From NCBI GenBank assembly GCA_029784595.1, contig JAJETZ010000006.1, positions 1 through 36,239 on the forward strand: a stretch of DNA of 36,239 nt, in the 5' to 3' direction. The DNA comes from Wolbachia endosymbiont of Meromenopon meropis (lineage in GTDB: Bacteria > Pseudomonadota > Alphaproteobacteria > Rickettsiales > Anaplasmataceae). Made by a program: the position numbers and the translations under genes. The notes under the pieces are model-generated. The model searched no databases. It saw nothing but the letters and a program-made list of their open reading frames with translations, and was not told where the DNA came from. This document shows, piece by piece, positions 1 to 9,985 of this stretch (within the stretch, counting starts at the first letter, position 1; each line of letters begins with the position of its first letter).

Positions 1-348
1 TTCTTTAAATTTTAGACTCTTCTATCTTTTCGACAAGCATTAAAATGTGATTAAAGAAATGAATAAGAAATTGATTGATTAGTATCAAGAATGTAATAAC
101 GCATATTATGTCACTTTTAACTTGAGAAGTTTAGAAAGTAGAATGTTAATTAATTTAAAAAAAATTACTAAACTAATAAATAGTTCTATAAGAGTGTTTT
201 ATTGATTCTAAATCACATATATCAGTTTATGAATTTAGTAAGTTTATTCTAAATTTTGACTGTGTTTAGAATTTTACTAAATGTAAGAAAGTAAAAGAGA
301 CTTTAATAGGTGGAAATATAATAAGTAATTAAATAAGTAATTATTTGT

Positions 349-365
349 TATCGTATAATACGATA
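349..365. repeat. Perfect 8-bp inverted repeat, 1-base centre
   Basis: TATCGTAT and ATACGATA are exact reverse complements around a single A. It lies about 400 bp upstream of carB. With a one-base centre it fits a protein-binding dyad better than an RNA hairpin. Function is unknown. Confidence 0.5.
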
Positions 366-398
366 GTGACAATAAGGTACGAAGAACCTCTTAACGTT

Positions 399-570
399 TC
401 TCTTTAATAAACAGTTTTATATAAATTTACTTAAATTTTTATATAAAAATATACAATTTAATTGTAAAGATAAAAAGTAAGTTTATTTTAAAAAAAAATT
501 ATGAAACATAGATATTAATTTTAATACTTTAATTATTTAAAGTTTGTACAAGTTTAAAGCTAAATAGTGA
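399..570 (+). repeat. Dispersed intergenic repeat, copy A
   Basis: Two blocks here recur in the same order near 5737-5932. The block at 399-429 (core TTTAATAAAC...TTTTATATAA) matches 5737-5766. The block at 519-570 (core TTTGTACAA then TTTAAAGCTAAATA) matches 5882-5932 at about 85% identity by eye. The spacing between blocks differs (about 120 versus 145 bp). This suggests an old duplicated non-coding segment. Confidence 0.4.
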
Positions 571-760
571 TTTACATCACTATAATAGTTAGTAGTAAAG
601 TGATTTTATCTCTCTGATATTATAGATGATGGTTGATTGAAAATTATATTTTATAATGCTTGCGTTGTTTTGGATCTAAAAGTTATGTCTTAACTTTAAT
701 AAAGTTCACATACATAAGAAAGATTGCTAACATTGTCTAGTAAAGATCTTCATTATAATT

Positions 761-3700
761 ATGCCGAAACGCACAGATATAGAATCTATATTATTAATAG
801 GGGCAGGTCCTATCATTATAGGACAAGCGTGTGAGTTTGATTACTCAGGTACTCAGAGTTGTAAAGTACTAAAAAATGAGGGTTATAAAGTTATTTTAGT
901 TAATTCTAATCCTGCTACTATAATGACAGATCCGGAATTTTCCGATGCAACTTATATTGAACCCATATTACCCGAAATTATAGAAAAAATTATAATTAAA
1001 GAGAGACCAGATGCAATATTACCAACAATGGGTGGACAAACTGCACTTAATTGCGCAATGAAACTTGCAGATGATGGAGTGTTAGATACATATAGCGTAA
1101 AACTTATTGGCGTAAATAGAGAAGCAATTAAAAGGGCTGAAAATAGAGAATTATTTCGTCAATCTATGGATAGAATAGGTCTAAAATACCCTAAGAGTAT
1201 CATTGTAAAAAATCAAAAACAAATAAAGGAGGCTTTGTTTTATGTAGGGTTACCAGCAATCATTCGATCATCATTTACTCTTGGCGGCGCAGGCAGCGGA
1301 ATAGCATATAATAAGGAAGAATTTATTAAAATTGCTGAAAATGCTATAAAAATTTCTCCAATAAATGAAGTTCAGATAGATGAATCTATTATTGGTTGGA
1401 AAGAATATGAAATGGAAGTTATGCGTGATTGTAAAGATAATTGCATAATAGTTTCTTCAATAGAAAATGTTGACCCTATGGGAGTTCATACAGGCGATAG
1501 CATTACGGTCGTTCCTGCTTTGACTTTGCGTGATGCAGAGTATCAACAAATGAGAAATGCTTCTATAGCAGTATTGAGAGAAATTAATGTAAGCGCAGGT
1601 GGAGCAAATGTTCAATTTGCGGTTAATCCTAAAGAAGATAGCAGTCTTGTTGTAATCGAAATGAATCCAAGAGTTTCTCGTTCCTCTGCATTAGCATCAA
1701 AGGCAACTGGTTATCCCATAGCAAAAGTTGCAACTAAACTTGCTGTTGGTTATTCACTTGATGAAATACACAATGATTGTGCTCCAACTATATCCGCTGC
1801 ATTTGAACCAGTGATTGATTATATAGTTACTAAAATTCCACGTTTTGAATTTGAAAAATTCAAGGGAACGAATTATGAGCTATCAACCTCTATGAAATCG
1901 GTAGGAGAAGTTATGTCCATAGGACGTACTTTTAATGAATCATTACAAAAAGCTTTTCGTTCGCTTGAAATTGGTCTTACAGGGCTCGATGAAGTATTTT
2001 CTGAAGATACAGATATTGATCATATAAAATCTCAATTAGCAAGGCTCTTACCAAATAGATTGCTTATTGCTGCTGATGCAATGCGTCATGGAATAAATAT
2101 AGAAGAAATAAATGCGATTACAGGGTACGATTTATGGTTTTTGCAAAATATAAGGCAAATCATTTTGGCTGAAAAAGAAATTAAAGAAACAGGCTTACCT
2201 GAAATTGCGTCTAAAATATTAGAGTTAAAGAAAATGGGGTTTTCAGATGCAAGATTGGCAAGATTAAGTAATAAAAAAACAGAACAAATCGAAGCAATAA
2301 GAAAAAAATTTGGCATTCATCCAGTTTATAAACGCATAGATACGTGTGCAGCAGAATTTCAATCCTGTACTGCATATATGTACGGTTGTTATGAAGGGGA
2401 CATTATAACTAAAACGGATTGCGAAGCCAATGTCTCTGATAAAAAAAAGATTGTTATTTTAGGTAGTGGGCCAAACCGTATTGGTCAAGGTATTGAATTT
2501 GATTATGCATGTGTACATGCAGTTTATGCTGTTAGAGAAATGGGATACGAAACAATAATGATCAATTGTAATCCAGAGACTGTTTCAACTGATTATGATA
2601 CTGCTGATCGTTTATATTTTGCTCCATTGATAGCAGAAGATGTTCTTGAAATTTTAAATAAAGAACAAGAAAATGGTACCCTAATAGGTATAATAGTACA
2701 AATAGGTGGTCAAACTCCTTTAAAATTAGCAAAAACATTAAATGAAAGAGATCTTAATATATTAGGTACATCTTTTGATTCTATAGATCTTGTTGAAGAT
2801 CGCATGAAATTCAAAAATCTTGTTTTACAAATTAATTTAAAACAACCCGAAAATTCTATTTGTTATTCAGTTGAAGAAGCATTGATTAATGCAGAGAAGG
2901 TGGGATTCCCGTTAATAGTTAGGCCGTCCTATGTTCTTGGTGGTCAATCTATGTCAATTAAACATGATATTGAAAGTTTTAGAGAATATGTTCTGAATCA
3001 GACCAAGATTTTTGAATATGGCTCATTGTTACTTGATAAATTCTTAGTAAATGCAGTTGAAGTTGATGTTGATGCTATATGCGATGGAGAAACAGTTTTT
3101 GTTGCAGCAATTATGGAGCATATTGAAGAAGCTGGAGTTCATTCTGGTGATTCAACTTGTTCAATACCAACAAATACATTAAGTCATAAAATTGTAAAAG
3201 AGATTGAATCACAAACTAAAAGAATAGTTTTTGAATTAAAAGTAAAGGGTTTAATAAATATTCAATTTGCCATTCAAGAGAATGATATATATGTACTTGA
3301 GGTAAATTTAAGAGCTAGTCGCACAATTCCTTTTGTTTCTAAGGTAATTAATATTTCTATGGCAAAGCTTGCAACACAAGTTATTTTGGGTAAAAAGTTA
3401 AACCAAAAAAAGAAATCTCTTGATTATTTTGCAGTTAAAGCTGCTGTTTTTCCTTTTACACGTTTTTCGGAAACCGACACTTTACTCGGGCCAGAAATGA
3501 AATCAACTGGAGAGGTAATGGGAATCGATTTATCCTTTGAAGGCGCACTTGCAAAAGCTTACATGGCTGCTGGATATAAATTGCCAACAGAAGGAAAGGC
3601 TTTGATTTCAGTAAAGGAAAATGATAAAAAATGTATATTACCAGTTGTATTAATGTTGAAGGAGCTAGGTTTTGAAATATGTGCAACTAGGGGTACGGCT

Positions 3701-3997
3701 TTGTATTTGAACGATAACGGCGTTGTTGCAAGAGTTGTAAATAAGGTTAGAGAAGGTAGGCCGCATATAGTTGATATGCTTAAAGATGGAAAGATAAATC
3801 TGGTGATCAATACTTCAAAGGGTGTTAGATCAGTTTCAGACAGCAAGGACATTAGAAGAGTTGCTATTTTAAAAAATATAGCTTGTTGTACTACGGCGTC
3901 TGGAAGTAAAGCTTTAGTACTTGCGATTCAATATGTAAAAAGTAACAAACTGGAAGTAAAGTCATTACAGCAGATACAAAATCGCAGTTTTAACTAA
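761..3997 (+). CDS. carB: Carbamoyl phosphate synthetase large subunit
   Basis: Makes carbamoyl phosphate from bicarbonate, two ATP and ammonia delivered by the small subunit CarA, feeding pyrimidine and arginine synthesis in the cytosol. The protein is 1078 residues, close to the usual ~1070. It shows the internal duplication of the family: an N-terminal ATP-grasp half beginning GAGPIIIGQACEFDY and a second half beginning GSGPNRIGQGIEFDY at residue 568. An oligomerisation segment lies between them, and a C-terminal MGS-like allosteric domain runs from about residue 945. The motifs GGQTALNCA and GGQTPLKLA mark the two repeats. The start at MPKRTDIESILLIG fits the family N-terminus, but no clear ribosome site precedes it. 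carA lies at the far end of the window (34659), so the two subunits are not co-transcribed. Confidence 0.98.
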   Translation: MPKRTDIESILLIGAGPIIIGQACEFDYSGTQSCKVLKNEGYKVILVNSNPATIMTDPEFSDATYIEPILPEIIEKIIIKERPDAILPTMGGQTALNCAMKLADDGVLDTYSVKLIGVNREAIKRAENRELFRQSMDRIGLKYPKSIIVKNQKQIKEALFYVGLPAIIRSSFTLGGAGSGIAYNKEEFIKIAENAIKISPINEVQIDESIIGWKEYEMEVMRDCKDNCIIVSSIENVDPMGVHTGDSITVVPALTLRDAEYQQMRNASIAVLREINVSAGGANVQFAVNPKEDSSLVVIEMNPRVSRSSALASKATGYPIAKVATKLAVGYSLDEIHNDCAPTISAAFEPVIDYIVTKIPRFEFEKFKGTNYELSTSMKSVGEVMSIGRTFNESLQKAFRSLEIGLTGLDEVFSEDTDIDHIKSQLARLLPNRLLIAADAMRHGINIEEINAITGYDLWFLQNIRQIILAEKEIKETGLPEIASKILELKKMGFSDARLARLSNKKTEQIEAIRKKFGIHPVYKRIDTCAAEFQSCTAYMYGCYEGDIITKTDCEANVSDKKKIVILGSGPNRIGQGIEFDYACVHAVYAVREMGYETIMINCNPETVSTDYDTADRLYFAPLIAEDVLEILNKEQENGTLIGIIVQIGGQTPLKLAKTLNERDLNILGTSFDSIDLVEDRMKFKNLVLQINLKQPENSICYSVEEALINAEKVGFPLIVRPSYVLGGQSMSIKHDIESFREYVLNQTKIFEYGSLLLDKFLVNAVEVDVDAICDGETVFVAAIMEHIEEAGVHSGDSTCSIPTNTLSHKIVKEIESQTKRIVFELKVKGLINIQFAIQENDIYVLEVNLRASRTIPFVSKVINISMAKLATQVILGKKLNQKKKSLDYFAVKAAVFPFTRFSETDTLLGPEMKSTGEVMGIDLSFEGALAKAYMAAGYKLPTEGKALISVKENDKKCILPVVLMLKELGFEICATRGTALYLNDNGVVARVVNKVREGRPHIVDMLKDGKINLVINTSKGVRSVSDSKDIRRVAILKNIACCTTASGSKALVLAIQYVKSNKLEVKSLQQIQNRSFN

Positions 3998-4007
3998 TAA
4001 AAAATTA

Positions 4008-4026
4008 ATAGAATATTATATTCTAT
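4008..4026 (+). terminator. Stem-loop after carB
   Basis: An 8-bp perfect stem (ATAGAATA / TATTCTAT) with a 3-base loop begins 11 bases after the carB stop codon. The stem is entirely AT apart from one G-C pair and no U-run follows. It is at best a weak terminator or an mRNA 3'-end stabiliser. Confidence 0.35.
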
Positions 4027-5736
4027 AGGAATAGAAAATTAAATTAAATAAAAATAAATATGGCTGATAAAAATGATTTTACTCATGCAACATTTGTTCA
4101 AAAATTCTATTTTTGATATATGATAAAATTTAAGCATTTAGGAGTTGAATTGAGTACTTAATTGTGTTAGTTTAAATTCATTTTATTTTATAATAACGAT
4201 ATTTCATAATTATGTTTCGCTTTGCAATTAGAGATTAGCGAATTTTTAGTTTTTAGAAATTGCGTTTGTTTTATAGATTGATATATCAAACATTCTATTA
4301 ATGTCTATAGATTCTAAATTAAGATTCGCAATTTTTCCTTTTGTAGTGATTTGTACCGAGTGACTCTGCTATTTTTGCTTAAGCGTCTGAAAAGTATTGA
4401 CTGATTATTTTTTGATTGTTCAATTAATTTGATACTTTATCAAGTAACTCTTGAATTGAAGAACATTTTCTTCCTAGAATGTGGTCTTTTTGGTAATAAT
4501 GGGAGGGGAGTAAAATAATACAATAGACAATTATGTTTATTTTTTACGTTTTTATTTTAGATTGAAATTTTTATTTTAGCAAATGTTTGCGTGTATTGTT
4601 TGTAGCGTGTGTCATTTTTAGGTGTGCAGAGGAAAACTCATTCAATATCTTTATCTTCGAAAACGCGACATTCTCATAAGAAATAAGACTATAATTTATT
4701 CGACAAACTTTTATGAATAATCAGTATTCATTGCTTTGATTACTTATTAAAGCAAATACACGCATATTATAAAATATAATTAAAAATATCACAACTTTCT
4801 CTACAGTATTTTTATGATAAAAAATGATATATAAAATCAAGAATGATGTGTTGATATGAGTTTATTTATCTAAATTGACAGAATAAAAATAAGTTATTAA
4901 GAAATAAAAATTTTTCATTCGCTAATTTAATTTTTAATATCTTCATTCTTGACAAAGAAATCATCTATAATAGATGTTTTGATTTTTCTTGCATTATAAT
5001 TGCAGTTTGTAATTTTAAAAATTCTCCAGATAATGTTTATTACTATTATGCTACATAATGCGTATTTAGTAGCGAATTGTTATATTTTCAAAGTTATTTT
5101 TTATTTCAAAAAAGAGAAAATTACTACTAGTAATTCTTTACAGAGAATTATGCTGCAATGCATTTTCCATGTTTTAAGAGGTTATTGTACTATTGTATTA
5201 GCATTAATTTTGTCTATCAGATTGAATTATGAAACGTTGTGAATAATCAAAATTATCTTATCAAGAAATAATAATATTTTTCATCTTTTGCGCGTTATAG
5301 TTTTTATTTTTCTTTTTGCCTTATTAAGTAATAGCTATTACTTATAGTATAAATAGTTGCAATGTAATAAGGTAAGCCTCTCTCTTATACATAAAGAAAA
5401 TTTATCATTTAGAATATGTGTGTGAAGAGAACGATTTTATAATAATACTGTGCTGTATTGGAGTTTTATTAGTTGAAAAATAATGACAACCAGCGAAGAA
5501 AGTAAGAATCATGTTTATTTTTTTTTATTGCATTAATTAATTTATGCGACTTATGTGACCTATATATGAATAGGATATTGACTGTATTATTTTATTGAGA
5601 TACTCGATATACAAGATTTCATTTAATAATAAATATTTTGCTTATTATTAATAAAGCAGAAAAACAAATGAAAAAAATCTCGAATGGATGGTAGGTTCAT
5701 TATATATAATTGTTATAAAATGCGTGAAGAGTTATT

Positions 5737-5932
5737 TATTTTTAATAAACGATTTTATATAAGTTCGTTTGAACTTCTGTTATGTAAGAGCAATAGTGAT
5801 TTAATTTTAAAGTTATATAAAAGGTCTACATAGTATAGACATTTATATATAATATAACAAAACTGCGAGATGTGGATGTCATTTTAATATTTAATATTTG
5901 AAATTTGTACAATTTTAAAGCTAAATAATAGC
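5737..5932 (+). repeat. Dispersed intergenic repeat, copy B
   Basis: Second copy of the element described at 399-570. Both blocks are present in the same order and orientation. Directly after it lies the perfect palindrome CTACTATAGTAG (5937-5948), for which copy A has only a degraded counterpart. Confidence 0.4.
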
Positions 5933-6003
5933 TTTTCTACTATAGTAGATGGTCTAATATATATAGAGGGCGGGGTTTTATTTGTGTATATATGATAATA
6001 GTC

Positions 6004-6020
6004 CTTTCTTTAAGAGAAAG
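6004..6020. repeat. Short perfect hairpin
   Basis: CTTTCT and AGAAAG flank a five-base loop. No gene is close on either side, so no role can be assigned. Confidence 0.3.
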
Positions 6021-6358
6021 AATGTATAAATTCTGCGCTCAAAACATCTGATTCCAAATATATTTTTCTTTGTTTTTAATATATTAATTCAGGTCTTTGT
6101 TGCTTTTTAGTTTTTAATATTCAAGTCTTGAAGAATGTTTTTCTTTTTTATACAAAAAGCTCTCTTCGTTTTCAACATAGGTCAAATATCTTCTGTATAA
6201 AGGATCATAAATTCTGTAGTTAAGATTACTTTTTATGTGTAATTTAAGAAGAGAAAAGTTTTTATCAGGTTTTGTGTGTAATTTTATTTTCATTTATTGC
6301 ATTAGACTTTTGTTTTGTTTCATTTTATTAATGAATAATCTAAAGACTTTTTTACAAG

Positions 6359-6397
6359 CGAGTATTTAACATTTTCATGTTATGATATATACGCTCG
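6359..6397. repeat. Two-tier imperfect hairpin
   Basis: The inner stem is TAACAT / ATGTTA (6367-6372 and 6377-6382, loop TTTC). The outer stem is CGAG / CTCG (6359-6362 and 6394-6397) with an internal loop between. It is stronger than most structure in this gap and could be the remnant of a terminator or a small RNA. Confidence 0.3.
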
Positions 6398-7377
6398 TTC
6401 ATTAACTTCTCTTTAATTTTTAAAACTATTTTTTGTGCGCTTCTTCAAAAATTTTTTCTTTGCACAGCATATTATTTATATGTGTTGTGTGTAATTTCAT
6501 CTAAAATAAGTTTAAGTAAACTTACTAAAGAAGAAAAAGCAATCTAACAACTCTGTGCTACTCATACATATACATATATATAGTGATTTTTATACGATGA
6601 AGAATGGTGATTTTGTGCACCCCATTACCACTTTAGATATTATAGTATGTTATTTTAAGCTTTGGTTATAATTTTATCTTATTATTCATTATACGGCGAA
6701 CCAACCGCATCGATGTTTGTTATTAAATTAAAGATTTTTATAGGCGTCTTTTATTCCTTGTATAATATGGTTTCATAATTTTTGTTCACATGGATTTACT
6801 TACGCCCTTTTTAAGGTATGAGGTTTATTCTGAGAAGAGAAAATATGATAATAAAATCGGAACAACAATGTGTCAAAAATCTATTAGAATAGTGTAAATA
6901 CATTAAGCAATAAAAAACAATCAAAATATTTATAAGTTCATCAAATATTTTTAATATGCTTTTTAAAACAAATTTTTTGCTCTAAACTTTAATATAATTT
7001 GATTATTAAAATTAATAAAATTAAAGTGTTAATGAAATTAGTAGTGAAATCTAAAATTTCTTTACGTTAAAAATTGCTGATCTTACGTCTTTTACTTTTA
7101 CTACTAAGATAGTATCCTGTATATTTTTGCTTCGGTATTATAACGAAAATTTCAAGTCAAACGGTGATTTTTCTTAAAAATTAAAAATTTACAAATAAAG
7201 TAATTATTTTAACAAAAGTTAAATCGTTAATTGTTTAAATTAGCGTTGATCTTATATTAAGCTCGCTGCTATATATAATATATTACTGTAATAAGCTTGC
7301 TTACATTTTTACTTTTTAGATATAGAAGTAGTTAGTCTCATCAGTATCAGTTTTTTTTGCATTAGAGTTTTTACTAG

Positions 7378-9870
7378 TTAAGAACTAAACTGTTTTTCTT
7401 TTTGAAGTACACTTTGCACCTTGCTTCCCAATTCATTTAGAGTAAATGGCTTTGGTAAAAAATGAAAATCTTCTACATTAATTGTGTCATTTTTTAAGAA
7501 TGCGTCTTCTGCGTATCCAGAAATAAAAATTACATTAATACCTGGTCTATGAATTAACGCTTCTTTAACTATTTCTGGACCGCTAACTTCTGGCATTATT
7601 ACATCAGTAATTATTAAATCTATTTCCATTTTTTTTTCGATTAACATTTCCAATGCCTTATTACCAGTACAAGCTTCTATTACATCAAAACCCTTTCTTT
7701 GTAATGCTTTAGTAGTGAATTCTCTTACTGAATCTTCGTCTTCGATTAACAAAATCGTACCATTATTTTTAATATTTTTAACTTCATTTACTATAGGTCT
7801 CTCAACTTCTTCCGTATTTTTTTCTTTATAATTTTCATCTGATATGTAAACCATCGGTAAAAATATACTAAACTTAGTGCCATAATTTACTTCGCTTGTA
7901 ACATAGATGTACCCTTCAGTTTGTTTAATGATACCATATACAGTAGAAAGACCAAGACCCGTACCAGAGGTAATATCTTTAGTAGAAAAGAATGGATCAA
8001 ATACTTTTTGGATTGTATCATCTGTCATTCCGCATCCTGTATCAATTACTTCAATTACAACATAATTTCCATGCTCAATCGCTTCTTTATCTGGAGAGAA
8101 CATATTTTTAGGGGTAGAATTCAATGAATTGATTTTTTTATTAAAAGTTCGTATGGTGAGTTCTCCGCCTCTTTCCATAGCAGCGCTCGCATTTATTACT
8201 AAGTTAAGTATAACTTGTTCCAATTGTCCTTGATCAACTCTAACCATACCTAAATCTCTGCCGTAATAGGTAGTGAATTTTATATTTTCACCTATTAATC
8301 TTTTTATCATTTCATAAAGATTAGTTATTGCGCTGTTTACATCAATAATTTTTGGTTGCATCGTCTGCCTTCTTGAAAAGGCAAGTAATTGCTTAACTAA
8401 ATTTGATCCACGTTTGGCATTTTGTTGTATTTGTATTATATTGCCAAAAGATGGATCACTGGCTGAGTTTTGAAGTAGAAGTAAGTCGGAGAATCCTATT
8501 ATTCCTGTCAGGATATTGTTAAAATCGTGTGCTATACCACCTGCGAGCTGTCCTATAGCTTGCATTTTTTGATAATGTTCAAGCTTTATCTCTAGATTTT
8601 TGTGTTCAGTATTGTCAACAAAATAGCAGAGTATGAACATTATTCTATTGTGAAGAAATTTATTGAAATAAATCTTCATGTTATCATTGTTGTTGAGTTG
8701 TACATCAAAGGATGCATTATTAATTCTATTGCTATAAAAATACTCACGTATTTTCATATGATAGTTGTCCGATATTAGTGTGAAGATTGAATTAGTTTCT
8801 GGTCCTGCAAGCTTTACTAAAGCTGTATTTTTTTTTATGAAGTTACCACTTACATCACACTGTGCAATAGCGATCGATGAATTTGTAAAACATGGATGTA
8901 ATTGATAATCAATAACATTCGACTCACGTGGCGTGATAAAACCATATATATAATTATGATGATGTTTATCACAAAATATAGCAGTACTCATATAGGCCTT
9001 AAATGGGACACCGTTTACAGTACAAAATAGAATTTCATTATCAGTTTCCGAACTATTGTATTTAGATTGAAACACAAACTCATTGAGCGAACTTCCTTTT
9101 TCAAGCTTTTTTAATTCAAATATATCTAAAAATCTTTGATTTACAGATAGAATTGTTCCCTTAGTGTTTGCAATGTAAGTTCCTATATTATGATTTTCTA
9201 TCAATTTTTCATATACTTGCTCCTTATTCATTTGAGTTGCTTTTAATACAAAATATCCATGGGGTCTTGCTATTGGTGCTAATGACAAATTTAAAGTATT
9301 ATTACCATTTATGATAACTTGTGGATTGTCTGGTACTGGTTCAAAAAGTAAAAGAAAATTAGATATTTTATCTTCTTTATTTAAAGTAAGGCTTACTTGT
9401 ACAGAAGAGTTATTTTTCAGTGCGTGATGTAATGCTTTTTTATCTTTTTCTGAAACATTTCCTACTTGGAGAATTTTGTCTAATGTAATATCATTATCTA
9501 TATGATTTTTGAATCTTTCATAGAATCTTGCATCAGCATAAACAATGTCGTCTTCTCCATCTAAAATAAGGCAAAATTCTGTGTTATGATTTAATGCATT
9601 CGCAAATATTGCATTTTGAAATTCTACCATATTGAGCAGATATTTATAGCGTTTTACATGGTATACTATGAATAAAATCATTAAAGTATTAACTAGTAGA
9701 TTAATCTCTATATTAGTATGTTGATCATATATATCAAAAAAGTAAAGAGTTGATATTACTGCTGTAGGTAAGAGCATGATGATTGCCATAGCAATAATCG
9801 ACATTCCATAATTTCTCAATATGAAGTCAACTCTGTTTTCTTTCTTGGTGTCTATGTATCTTTTACTCAT
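7378..9870 (-). CDS. cckA: Hybrid sensor histidine kinase CckA
   Basis: Membrane-bound hybrid kinase that in alphaproteobacteria passes phosphate through ChpT to the cell-cycle regulator CtrA. The protein has 830 residues. Two N-terminal membrane segments (about 20-45 and 55-75) are followed by a long region with PAS-like character. The dimerisation H-box is GQLAGGIAHDFNN with phospho-acceptor His448. The HATPase domain shows N-box LEQVILNLVINA, G1 DTGCGM and G2 GTGLGLS. A C-terminal receiver (about 704-825) has phospho-acceptor Asp756 in TDVIMP and the conserved Lys in LPKPF. The QKMQAIGQLAGGIAHDFNN-type H-box and attached receiver are hallmarks of CckA among the few kinases kept by Rickettsiales. 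It is divergent from hemF across a 115-bp region containing a long dyad. No chpT or ctrA is present here. Confidence 0.93.
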   Translation of the reverse strand: MSKRYIDTKKENRVDFILRNYGMSIIAMAIIMLLPTAVISTLYFFDIYDQHTNIEINLLVNTLMILFIVYHVKRYKYLLNMVEFQNAIFANALNHNTEFCLILDGEDDIVYADARFYERFKNHIDNDITLDKILQVGNVSEKDKKALHHALKNNSSVQVSLTLNKEDKISNFLLLFEPVPDNPQVIINGNNTLNLSLAPIARPHGYFVLKATQMNKEQVYEKLIENHNIGTYIANTKGTILSVNQRFLDIFELKKLEKGSSLNEFVFQSKYNSSETDNEILFCTVNGVPFKAYMSTAIFCDKHHHNYIYGFITPRESNVIDYQLHPCFTNSSIAIAQCDVSGNFIKKNTALVKLAGPETNSIFTLISDNYHMKIREYFYSNRINNASFDVQLNNNDNMKIYFNKFLHNRIMFILCYFVDNTEHKNLEIKLEHYQKMQAIGQLAGGIAHDFNNILTGIIGFSDLLLLQNSASDPSFGNIIQIQQNAKRGSNLVKQLLAFSRRQTMQPKIIDVNSAITNLYEMIKRLIGENIKFTTYYGRDLGMVRVDQGQLEQVILNLVINASAAMERGGELTIRTFNKKINSLNSTPKNMFSPDKEAIEHGNYVVIEVIDTGCGMTDDTIQKVFDPFFSTKDITSGTGLGLSTVYGIIKQTEGYIYVTSEVNYGTKFSIFLPMVYISDENYKEKNTEEVERPIVNEVKNIKNNGTILLIEDEDSVREFTTKALQRKGFDVIEACTGNKALEMLIEKKMEIDLIITDVIMPEVSGPEIVKEALIHRPGINVIFISGYAEDAFLKNDTINVEDFHFLPKPFTLNELGSKVQSVLQKEKQFSS

Positions 9871-9901
9871 TGTTTATATGGAAATGTTTCATTATAATTA
9901 T

Positions 9902-9923
9902 TTAATTATTATAGAATAATTAA
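9902..9923. promoter_or_regulatory. 22-bp dyad between cckA and hemF
   Basis: Perfect inverted repeat with 9-bp arms (TTAATTATT / AATAATTAA) and a 4-base centre ATAG, in the 115-bp region between divergent starts. It lies 32 bp upstream of cckA and 63 bp upstream of hemF, where an operator would sit. The arms are pure A/T, so chance formation is not negligible. Confidence 0.4.
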
Positions 9924-9985
9924 CATCTTTGATAAGTAATTACTACTTAAATCTTTCGAACATTGAGGTGCTTTAGCAAAGAATT

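Larger units (their letters stand above)
1..760. other. Non-coding gap upstream of carB
   Basis: No ORF of protein-like composition is visible on either strand. The stretch contains a perfect palindrome (TATCGTAT-A-ATACGATA, 349-365) and a segment (about 399-570) that resembles part of the gap at about 5737-5932, listed separately as a dispersed repeat. No convincing promoter for carB could be fixed: the only TATAAT lies two bases before the ATG. Confidence 0.6.
3998..7377. other. 3.4-kb non-coding gap
   Basis: This is the largest gap, between convergent carB and cckA. All frames are heavily broken. The longest open frame (5000-5242) encodes a Cys/Ile/Phe-rich peptide with no recognisable domain, and I treat it as chance. 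Visible structure: a palindrome just after carB (4008-4026), a second copy of a dispersed repeat (about 5737-5932), a palindrome CTACTATAGTAG (5937-5948), short hairpins (6004-6020, 6359-6397) and two G-rich patches (about 4501-4510 and 5966-5975). No tRNA or known structural RNA was found. It most likely represents decayed genes no longer recognisable. Confidence 0.55.

Noticed and set aside
753-758. TATAAT just before carB as a promoter
   Set aside because: It ends two bases before the ATG, so transcription would begin inside the coding sequence.
5000-5242. 80-codon ORF in the long gap
   Set aside because: Composition is dominated by Ile, Leu, Phe, Tyr and Cys, no domain is visible and the ribosome site is absent. 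Frames of this length are expected by chance in such AT-rich sequence.
9902-9923. CtrA box in the cckA-hemF region
   Set aside because: The TTAA ends are separated by 14 bases, not 7, and TTAA is common in this composition.
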